From contig JAUWGS010000016.1 of the NCBI GenBank assembly GCA_030606285.1, positions 1 to 47,530 of the forward strand: DNA of 47,530 bases, given 5' to 3'. The translations under genes and the position numbers were made by a program. The DNA is from Planctomycetales bacterium (GTDB taxonomy: Bacteria; 4484-113). Of this stretch, positions 41,417 through 47,530 are shown piece after piece; position 1 is the first letter of the stretch, and every line of letters begins with the position of its first letter. Below the pieces are notes generated by a model, which was not told where the DNA came from, ran no database searches, and was given only the letters and a program-made list of their open reading frames with translations.

Positions 41417-43786
41417 CTACCAGTAGGCTGCCATTTGGATTTTGGAAACCAGCACAGGATAGCCAGCAGAATGAATAAGCAGCGACAGCGACTCTGTCCA
41501 GCCGGTAATAGGAGCGTCCTGGTAACACCAGACATCATCAGTGCGCCAACCCACCACTGGTTGCTCTTCACCGTAGCGATGCGTGAAGAATAATACTTCG
41601 GTGTCATCCCAAAGCAGGGCTAAGAACGTCACCATACTTACCCAATCAGGATGGCTCTCCACAGGCCCCAGCTCAAAGCTCCCGCCTGGCAGTTCCCGCG
41701 CCATCCGCAATCCCACAGAGCTTCCCCCCCAGTGAAGTATCCGCGCCAAACCCATAGAGTCCAGAGCTATGCCATATGGCACGATGTTCCCGTCGCCCTG
41801 AACTTCAGCGAGGAGCTCGTTTTCCCAGCCCTCATCTGTCTCGCGGTTTATCCTAAGCTCGCTCATGTCCGCATAGCTGTATGCAATAAATACGTGATTC
41901 TCCTCGTCAATCGCCATCTGTCCTCCCGGTTGATCAAGAAACTCCCACCCTCCGGGCGCCTCACGGGCGATATTCCCTCCTCCGTGGTACGAATACTGAA
42001 TTATGGCTTTGCCCGGGGAATCGAAGAAGAGTTGCGAGCTTAACGATATTCCACCGGGATCAATGAACTGGTCAATCCATACTTCCGCTTCCTTGCGGAT
42101 GAAGTGCAGCTGGCTAGTCAAACTCCACTCCCCCGTTCGTAACCCGTAGCTAATCGCTGGGTTGTCCTGTGAATCGAGCGCAAGTGACCAAGACTGCGCG
42201 CCTCCGTCCATTATTTTCTCTATAAGCCATTCGCCATCGACCAGCTTGGCTAAGCGGCTTTCATCCCCTCCAGCTTCGCCCGGTGTTGAGTCGTAGTAAT
42301 ACAAGCCATAGAGATACCCGTCTTGCCCAAAAACGGGCGAGCCCCAATACCAATTGTCTTTGTCAGGAAGCGGGGGTATCTCTTCAACATGCCACCAGGC
42401 GGAGACGTTCAGATCGAAGTCGTGGGTGGTCATACCGAAGGGATTGGTGACTGTGAGACGGGCAGGATAGGTGACGACCGGCTCCGGGAGCGTGCCGCCG
42501 CGCGAAAGCGTGACGGTCGCTGACGGCTGACCGCTGACGCCTGACGACTGATTGGGCGATGCGCCGCCGCCGAAGTCCCAGTAGTACGTGAACGTCTCAT
42601 CGCCGGTGACCTCGGCGGTGAACGTGGCTTCCGTGCCGCTGTCGCCCTCGGTGGGGCTTACCGAGACAATCTCCGGCGGCTCGCCGGGCTCAGCCGTGAC
42701 CGTGAGCGTGAAATGCTTCAGCGCGCTGCCCTCTGCGTTCTCCACCGCAAGCTGCGCGTCGTATGTGTCCACCGCGCCCAGCGTCACCTGGGCTGATACC
42801 TGATCGCTGATGCCTGACGGCTGATTCGGCTCCGCGCCCCCGCCGAAGTTCCATTCGTAGTCAAACGGCGCTTCGCCGGTGACGACCGCGCTGAAACTGA
42901 CCTCGGTTCCCGTGACGCCCCCCAGCGGATTGACGCTGAGGATGCGCACGGCTGGCGGCGGGGCGGCGCTGACTTGGGCGGTGTTGCTCGTATCACCGGG
43001 ATTTCCTTCGTCGTCCACCGGCACAATGCGCCAGTAAAGATACTCCGGCTCCTCGCCTAAGGAATGCTCAAGCTCAAACCGCGTATCGTTAGGCGCGCTT
43101 TCGGGAAACTCAAGCTGCGCTGTTTCGGTAAATTGGCTGCTGAAGAAATGCGAGCCCTGCACCGAATAATGATGGACGTTTACGCCGAAGTACATTGCAA
43201 TGGGCGTGATGTCCGAGATGTGCACGCGGCCATCGGAGTCGCCATCAATCCATTCGTTTTCGGGCGCGGCGTCTTCGCCAAAATGCATCGCCATGGGCGT
43301 GATGTCCTCGATGCCGACAGCGCCGTTCTGGTCGTAATCGCCGCAGTTTCGGTAAAGCCACGACAGGACGTATTCGCCCTCGTCGCTGAGAGAGCATGCG
43401 AGGTCGTCTATGCGGTTGGTGTTGCCGGTGGATGGCGAGGACGCGAGCTTGATATCCTCGCTGTAGGGCGGCCATTTATGGCCGCCGCCATCCATACCAC
43501 TTGTAGAACGGCGGGGATAAATCCCCGCCCTACAGGAATCATTTAGCGCCTCCGCCAGCGCATCCTTCAATTCCTCAAACAACGCGGGATCGACGCCATC
43601 CGGTGTGGGAAGCGCGTCGAGTTCGGCCAGCGCGTCATCAAGGGAATCGGCGGCCTGGAGACCGCCGCTCCCAATGGATGGAGGGTTTACCGCGCTCTTG
43701 CGGCCACCGCAGGTGGTAAATGCCAGCGCGAGCGCGCACAGCACGACGGTGAGGAATATCCCCCGAAGAAACGCCCCTTCCTTCAT
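41417..43786 (-). CDS. Lipoprotein: dockerin-like loops, PKD-like domains, propeller; hosts an in-frame palindromic element
   Basis: A 789-residue lipoprotein (lipobox FTTC, Cys26). Residues 48-82 carry the family motif (LDDALAELDALPTPDGVDP). Residues about 84-109 are encoded by a 75-base palindromic element. Two calcium-type loops follow: DYDQNGAVGIEDITPMAMHFG (150-170) and DGDSDGRVHISDITPIAMYFG (181-201). Next are a fibronectin-III-like segment (YLYWRIVPVDDEG) and two PKD-like domains (WNFGGGAEPN, WDFGGGASPN). The C-terminal 300 residues have about seven propeller-like repeats (SLALDSQDNPAISYG is the clearest). GGAGG precedes the ATG. Closely related to the gene at 38403-41330, 86 bases downstream. 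Confidence 0.8.
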   Translation of the reverse strand: MKEGAFLRGIFLTVVLCALALAFTTCGGRKSAVNPPSIGSGGLQAADSLDDALAELDALPTPDGVDPALFEELKDALAEALNDSCRAGIYPRRSTSGMDGGGHKWPPYSEDIKLASSPSTGNTNRIDDLACSLSDEGEYVLSWLYRNCGDYDQNGAVGIEDITPMAMHFGEDAAPENEWIDGDSDGRVHISDITPIAMYFGVNVHHYSVQGSHFFSSQFTETAQLEFPESAPNDTRFELEHSLGEEPEYLYWRIVPVDDEGNPGDTSNTAQVSAAPPPAVRILSVNPLGGVTGTEVSFSAVVTGEAPFDYEWNFGGGAEPNQPSGISDQVSAQVTLGAVDTYDAQLAVENAEGSALKHFTLTVTAEPGEPPEIVSVSPTEGDSGTEATFTAEVTGDETFTYYWDFGGGASPNQSSGVSGQPSATVTLSRGGTLPEPVVTYPARLTVTNPFGMTTHDFDLNVSAWWHVEEIPPLPDKDNWYWGSPVFGQDGYLYGLYYYDSTPGEAGGDESRLAKLVDGEWLIEKIMDGGAQSWSLALDSQDNPAISYGLRTGEWSLTSQLHFIRKEAEVWIDQFIDPGGISLSSQLFFDSPGKAIIQYSYHGGGNIAREAPGGWEFLDQPGGQMAIDEENHVFIAYSYADMSELRINRETDEGWENELLAEVQGDGNIVPYGIALDSMGLARILHWGGSSVGLRMARELPGGSFELGPVESHPDWVSMVTFLALLWDDTEVLFFTHRYGEEQPVVGWRTDDVWCYQDAPITGWTESLSLLIHSAGYPVLVSKIQMAAYW
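43461..43535. mobile_element. 75-base MITE/REP-like palindromic element inside a lipoprotein gene
   Basis: The ends are CTGTAGGGCGG and its complement CCGCCCTACAG, 11-base perfect terminal inverted repeats. Each end also has an internal palindrome (GCGGCCATTTATGGCCGC and GCGGGGATAAATCCCCGC). Length 75 is exactly 25 codons and the reading frame stays open, so the element lengthens the linker of the encoded protein. No target-site duplication is obvious and no second copy was seen. Confidence 0.7.
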
Positions 43787-43946
43787 TTCGGCTGCCTCCC
43801 TTGCGCCGACTCGATGCGCGGCTTAGCTAGCCGCCTATGCCCAGTATACCCTCAGCCTGACGCGGTTTCAAGCGCTAATCCTCAATTCTTTCGATATTCG
43901 CGCGGGGGACGGTGGCGGAGCAAGCGCTCTGCAATCCCGCCAGTGG

Positions 43947-43952
43947 TATAAT
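43947..43952 (+). promoter_or_regulatory. Possible -10 box (TATAAT) upstream of clpC
   Basis: Perfect TATAAT 81 bases before ATG 44034. The remaining leader is GC-rich and unassigned; a TATCAT at 43991-43996 is a second candidate. I found no CIRCE or CtsR-like inverted repeat. Confidence 0.4.
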
Positions 43953-44033
43953 CACACAGTGGCCGTAGGTTAGGCCCGGATTTTGGGTGGTATCATATAT
44001 GCACACGTCCGGGAATGACGGGTTGCGTAAGTT

Positions 44034-46553
44034 ATGAACATACTAGATTTCTTTTCGTTTTCCGCGAGGAAGCTCATATCTAAGAGCAACGAAGTCTGCT
44101 CCGAGTTCAAGAACCAGTACATCGAGCCGGAGCATATCTTTTACGCCATGCTGTCGCTGCAGCAGTGCAGCGCGCTTCAGGTACTCGCGCACCTGCAGGT
44201 TAACCGCCCCAAGGTCGCGTACTCGCTGGAGAACTACCTCTACGAGCACCAGGGCAGTTACAAGGACCAGCCCAGCTTCTCCCGCCGCACGCTGAACCTG
44301 CTGGATCTGGCCAACCAGGAAGTCAAGCGCCTGCGCCATCGCGAAATCGGCACGACGCACATCCTGGTGGCACTGGCGCAGGAGCCGTCGGACTTTCTAC
44401 AGGAGCTATTTGCGGAGAACAAGCTCACCGGTGATATGATCCGCGAGGCGTTCCTGAACTACCTGCGCAGCGCGGGCAGCCCGCGAGGCGAGCGCAAGGA
44501 GCGTCCGGCGAGCATCGCCGTGAAGTTCTCGCGCGACCTGACCAAGCTCGCACGCGAGGAGAAGCTCGATCCGGTCATCGGGCGCGAGCGGGAGATATCG
44601 CGCCTCATCCATATTCTGTGCAAGCGCACGAAGAACAACCCCATACTCGTTGGTGAGCCCGGCGTGGGTAAGACCGCGATTGTGGAAGGCCTGGCGCAGT
44701 GTATCGTGAGGGGGAAGGTGCCGCACGCGCTGCTGGACCGCCAGCTTCTGGCAATTGACCTCGCTGCGATTGTCGCGGGAACGAAGTTTCGCGGCGAGTT
44801 CGAAGAGCGCCTGAAAGCGCTTATCAAAGAGATACAGGAATCCAAGGGCCGCATCATCATCTTCATCGACGAGCTCCATACCATCCTGGGCGCCGGCAGC
44901 GCCGAAGGCAGCCTTGACGCCTCCAACATCCTGAAGCCAGCGCTGTCACGGGGGGAGTTGAGGTGCATCGGCGCGACGACGTTCAAGGAGTACCGCAAGT
45001 ACTTCGAGAAGGACGGTGCGCTTTCACGCCGCTTCCAGCCGGTGATGGTGGAAGAGCCTAGTTTCGAGGAGACGTGGAGCATCCTGCGCGGCCTGCGCCG
45101 GGAATACGAGAAGCACCACCACGTTTCGATAACCGACGACGCGCTGCGGCAGGCCATCTACCTTTCGGAGCGGTTCATCCCCGACCGCAAGCTGCCGGAC
45201 AAGGCCATTGACGTGATGGACGAGGCGGCGGCGTGGGTCAATCTGGAGATTGACACCCAGCGCAGGAAGGCAGAGCAGGCGCGCAAAGGTGACGTGCCCG
45301 ATGAGGAGACCTTGAGCCTCCTGTCAGGCGAAGAGAGCGAAGCACCAGCTCTCACTGAGGATTTCGACACCAGGAAGCTCGAACGCGCGGGGCGGCTCAT
45401 CGGAATGGGCGCGGATGTTCCCATTGAGAGCGACATAGTGAGCGGCAGCCACATCGCCAAGGTCGTGGAGATGTGGACCGGTATTCCCACCAAGAACATC
45501 ACAATGGACGACCAGGAGCGCTTGTTGCTCCTGGACGACGAGCTAAAGAAATACATCATCGGGCAGGACGAGGCTATCGATATCGTCGTGCGCGCGCTCA
45601 AGCGCTCGTTCAGCGGCGTGCGCCAGACCAACCGGCCCATCGGCAGCTTCGTGTTCCTGGGTCCGACCGGCGTGGGCAAGACCGAGCTTGCGCGCGTGAT
45701 TGCGCGTGAGGTTTTTTCGCACCCCGACGCGTTCGTCAAGATAGACCTTTCGGAATACTCGGAGAAATTCACCGTCAGCCGACTGCTCGGCGCTCCGCCG
45801 GGCTATGTGGGCTACGACGAGGGCGGCCAGCTCACCGAGCTCGTGAAGAAGCACCCGTACTCGCTGGTGCTGTTCGATGAGATGGAGAAAGCGCATCCCG
45901 ACATCTTCCACACGTTGCTGCAGCTGCTCGACGAGGGTGTGCTCACCGACGGCCAGGGCCGGAAGGTGCACTTCCACAACACCATCGTCATATTCACCAC
46001 GAACCTCGGCGGCAGGTTCTTCGACTCAACCGGCGAAATCGGCTTCAAGCACGAAACGGTCGAGACCGACGAGGAGATTACACGCCGCCACGAAGGATAC
46101 CGGCAGCGCGCCGACGAGTTCCTGCTCAAGGCGTTCAGGCCCGAGTTCCTAAACCGGCTTGACGAGATTGTGCATTTCAACCCGCTGGGGCGCAAGGAAG
46201 CGACGAAGATCGCACAGCTCGAACTGGGCCTTCTTGCCGAGCGCCTGGAAGAGGCAGGCCACAGCGTGAGTTTCACCGACGCCGTAGCAGACAGAGTGGT
46301 TGAAGAGGGCTTCAGCGCATCTTACGGCGCCCGCAATATCAAGCGCACCATCAGCCGTATGGTGGAGGATCCCATCTCAGAGCTGGTGCTGGAAGGCAAG
46401 ATGAAGGCCGGGGATGAGAATGTGGCCTTCACGATGGACGAAGAGGGCATACTCCGCATGGAGTTTGACCCCGCGCGCCTGGCAGTGGACCACTTCAAAG
46501 CGGAAGCTGAAACCGGTGACACCGCGCCGGCTGACGACCTGAGCACCGACTGA
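44034..46553 (+). CDS. clpC: ClpC-type AAA+ unfoldase with short middle region
   Basis: An 839-residue two-ring Clp ATPase. The N-domain is at about 1-145; D1 Walker A is GEPGVGKT (207-214) with IIIFIDELHTILGAG; D2 Walker A is GPTGVGKT (543-550) with LVLFDEMEKAHPD. It would feed unfolded proteins to ClpP or act in disaggregation. The region between D1 and D2 (about 405-495) is short and acidic, lacks a UVR-type coiled coil and the long ClpB middle domain, so adaptor use may differ from standard ClpC. The D2 small domain ends in FSASYGARNIKRTISRMVED, followed by an acidic tail. I did not see a clear IGF/LGF-type ClpP loop, so partner choice is open. Confidence 0.9.
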   Translation: MNILDFFSFSARKLISKSNEVCSEFKNQYIEPEHIFYAMLSLQQCSALQVLAHLQVNRPKVAYSLENYLYEHQGSYKDQPSFSRRTLNLLDLANQEVKRLRHREIGTTHILVALAQEPSDFLQELFAENKLTGDMIREAFLNYLRSAGSPRGERKERPASIAVKFSRDLTKLAREEKLDPVIGREREISRLIHILCKRTKNNPILVGEPGVGKTAIVEGLAQCIVRGKVPHALLDRQLLAIDLAAIVAGTKFRGEFEERLKALIKEIQESKGRIIIFIDELHTILGAGSAEGSLDASNILKPALSRGELRCIGATTFKEYRKYFEKDGALSRRFQPVMVEEPSFEETWSILRGLRREYEKHHHVSITDDALRQAIYLSERFIPDRKLPDKAIDVMDEAAAWVNLEIDTQRRKAEQARKGDVPDEETLSLLSGEESEAPALTEDFDTRKLERAGRLIGMGADVPIESDIVSGSHIAKVVEMWTGIPTKNITMDDQERLLLLDDELKKYIIGQDEAIDIVVRALKRSFSGVRQTNRPIGSFVFLGPTGVGKTELARVIAREVFSHPDAFVKIDLSEYSEKFTVSRLLGAPPGYVGYDEGGQLTELVKKHPYSLVLFDEMEKAHPDIFHTLLQLLDEGVLTDGQGRKVHFHNTIVIFTTNLGGRFFDSTGEIGFKHETVETDEEITRRHEGYRQRADEFLLKAFRPEFLNRLDEIVHFNPLGRKEATKIAQLELGLLAERLEEAGHSVSFTDAVADRVVEEGFSASYGARNIKRTISRMVEDPISELVLEGKMKAGDENVAFTMDEEGILRMEFDPARLAVDHFKAEAETGDTAPADDLSTD

Positions 46554-46593
46554 GAGCGGAGCGTCTGATACCTGTTAGCTGATTACCTTCCCG

Positions 46594-47061
46594 CTAATTC
46601 TGCCCGCCCATGAATTGCTGGGAGCCGGCGGTGTTGACCGGCGGGTGGAGCAGGTCGTCGCGGTCGGGATGCAGCTCGCCGGTCGTGCGCTCGTAGAGGT
46701 ATAGGTATATCATCCCCGCGATGCCCGCGTTCATCAGCGCGCCGGGCTTCTTCATCATACGCTCGATGATGGGCTCCCATTCCTCGCCGACGAAGTGGTC
46801 CAGGCCGCGCTCCCTTTCGTGGCACATGTTGCAGCGCGCCTTCCATATCGTCTCGGGGTCCATGCCGATGATGTCGGCGCCTATTTCCGGCTCGGCGGGC
46901 TCCTTGGGCTGAGCGGCGATGGGATTGTTGAGGTCGAATTCAGGCTCGGAGGTATCGGCATCGGGAGGCGGCGCGCAGGAGCCGGCAGTTAGGAAAAAGA
47001 TGAACACCGCGAGGGCCAACGCCCCTGCCGCAAAGCCAAATGTGTCTTTGAGCGCGTGCAT
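46594..47061 (-). CDS. Lipoprotein with single c-type haem motif
   Basis: A 155-residue lipoprotein. The signal helix FAAGALALAVFIFFLTAGSC ends in a lipobox. An acidic, Pro-rich linker follows (DADTSEPEFDLNN). CNMCHE is a CxxCH haem c attachment site, and the segment that follows (WEPIIERMMKKPGALM) holds methionines that could be the distal ligand. Resembles small cytochrome c domains that carry electrons on a membrane anchor. TATAAT ends seven bases before ATG 47061, so the mRNA is predicted to be leaderless; the longer upstream frame is not used. No redox partner is adjacent. Confidence 0.75.
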   Translation of the reverse strand: MHALKDTFGFAAGALALAVFIFFLTAGSCAPPPDADTSEPEFDLNNPIAAQPKEPAEPEIGADIIGMDPETIWKARCNMCHERERGLDHFVGEEWEPIIERMMKKPGALMNAGIAGMIYLYLYERTTGELHPDRDDLLHPPVNTAGSQQFMGGQN

Positions 47062-47068
47062 ACACTCA

Positions 47069-47074
47069 ATTATA
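47069..47074 (-). promoter_or_regulatory. -10 box (TATAAT), predicted leaderless promoter of the cytochrome lipoprotein
   Basis: Perfect minus-strand TATAAT, seven bases before ATG 47061, no Shine-Dalgarno between. Confidence 0.55.
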
Positions 47075-47123
47075 CCGTGAGGCTGGCCGCTTGCGCGCAT
47101 CTGCAGTATTAGAAATCTGCGGG

Positions 47124-47129
47124 TATACT
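47124..47129 (+). promoter_or_regulatory. -10 box (TATACT) of the last lipoprotein gene
   Basis: TATACT with a leader of about 37 bases containing CAGGAGTGG before ATG 47173. Confidence 0.45.
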
Positions 47130-47172
47130 TAGGTGAGAGTCCAGGTAACACTGATTTTTCAGGAGTGGAAGA

Positions 47173-47530
47173 ATGGGGCTATTTCGGAAGTCGGGAACAC
47201 TTCGGGTCGCCCTTGTGCTGCTTGCAGCGCTGGCCGCGCTGTCGCTGACCACATGCAGCGGGAAGAAAAGTAGCACACCACCGACGCTTCCATGGCTTGG
47301 CACGGAAACTGAATCCACAGCGCCGCAAGCTGAGAAGCCCGGTGAAGCCAATACGGACCCGCTGATGGAACGGCTGACCGCGGCGCTTACGGATGCGCTG
47401 AAGGCGCGCGGGGGGAAGGTTGCGGCGGCGGCGCCTTCCGGCGAAGGCAATCTCATCGTGGATCTCAACTGCTATGCCGGCGGCGTCGGCGGCAATCGGC
47501 TCGTATGGCATTACCGCAATCTGGGCGATT
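47173..47530 (+). CDS. Fourth member of the dockerin-like lipoprotein family, cut by window end
   Basis: About 119 residues are visible. ATG 47173 follows AGGAGTGG. The signal helix VALVLLAALAALSLTTC gives lipid-attachable Cys28. DPLMERLTAALTDAL matches the second half of the family motif in weaker form. The last residues, DLNCYAGGVGGNRLVWHYRN then LGD, align with DLACSLSDEGEYVLSWLYRN and CGDYDQNG just before the calcium loops of the 41417-43786 protein. The first loop should begin right at the window edge. The frame is open to the end. Confidence 0.75.
   Translation, partial: MGLFRKSGTLRVALVLLAALAALSLTTCSGKKSSTPPTLPWLGTETESTAPQAEKPGEANTDPLMERLTAALTDALKARGGKVAAAAPSGEGNLIVDLNCYAGGVGGNRLVWHYRNLGD

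Noticed and set aside
41331-41528. 66-residue N-terminal extension of the 975-residue lipoprotein
   Set aside because: A signal peptide with lipobox starts at ATG 41330 behind AAGGAG; the extension overlaps the neighbouring gene.
1-47530. CRISPR arrays, rRNA and tRNA genes
   Set aside because: No regularly spaced repeats with unique spacers, no rRNA-like sequence and no convincing tRNA arms were seen on either strand, although tRNA genes can be missed by eye.

Overview
The window comes from a GC-rich, uncultivated-type bacterium with an outer membrane. Evidence for a diderm envelope: a large beta-barrel protein ending in an aromatic beta-signal (2323-3951), a YjbH-type outer-membrane protein (7692-9617) and an LptA/OstA-like periplasmic protein (19366-20208). 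Several operons nevertheless have the order familiar from Gram-positive lineages: rpmE-DUF1385-prfA-prmC-tsaC, and cdaA-cdaR-glmM for cyclic di-AMP. At least six genes have a TATAAT-like -10 box 6-8 bases before the start codon, which predicts leaderless mRNAs. I cannot name the phylum; a diderm Terrabacteria-type candidate lineage fits, but that is inference.

Layout. 1-132 is the 3' end of a transposase/integrase. 141-709 is a four-helix-bundle (S23-like) gene flanked by inverted TAGCGAG-type repeats; the right repeat supplies the N-terminus of hemW. 1.8-9.6 kb holds rpiB, an outer-membrane barrel, a SPOR protein, secA and a YjbH-like protein. 9.8-13.7 kb holds two lipoproteins, one with PKD-like and possibly cohesin-like domains, the other with dockerin-like calcium loops. 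13.8-17.7 kb is the translation operon (tsaC, prmC, prfA, DUF1385, rpmE, all minus). 17.8-20.4 kb has a GntR-SPFH pair with a palindromic operator, an OstA-like gene and yggT. 20.6-27.4 kb holds pdxS, a J-domain/beta-propeller fusion, cdaA-cdaR-glmM and an UPF0173 hydrolase.

27.4-28.6 kb looks like a later insertion: a 34-codon copy of the start of the downstream gene, a small membrane protein, and a 20-codon ORF coupled to an unrecognised membrane protein. 28.6-33.7 kb holds a two-domain dehydrogenase (quinate-dehydrogenase-like domain fused to an acyl-ACP-reductase-like domain that keeps the catalytic Cys), pth, dapA, a family 4 uracil-DNA glycosylase and a HAD hydrolase. 33.7-36.7 kb is a BsuBI/PstI-type restriction-modification island with a small extra protein. 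36.8-38.4 kb holds thpR and ilvE.

38.4-43.8 kb encodes two large lipoproteins of the same family as the 11.1 kb one. A fourth member is cut by the window end (47173 onward). Between them lie a ClpC-type unfoldase and a single-haem cytochrome c-like lipoprotein. The four paralogues share a lipobox, a short novel N-terminal motif (LxELxALxxPxGVDPxLF), and (where not cut) paired dockerin-like loops ending in DITPxAxYYG; two also have PKD-like modules and a roughly seven-repeat propeller. This surface-lipoprotein family is the best candidate for an undescribed system here. No tRNA, rRNA or CRISPR array was seen.
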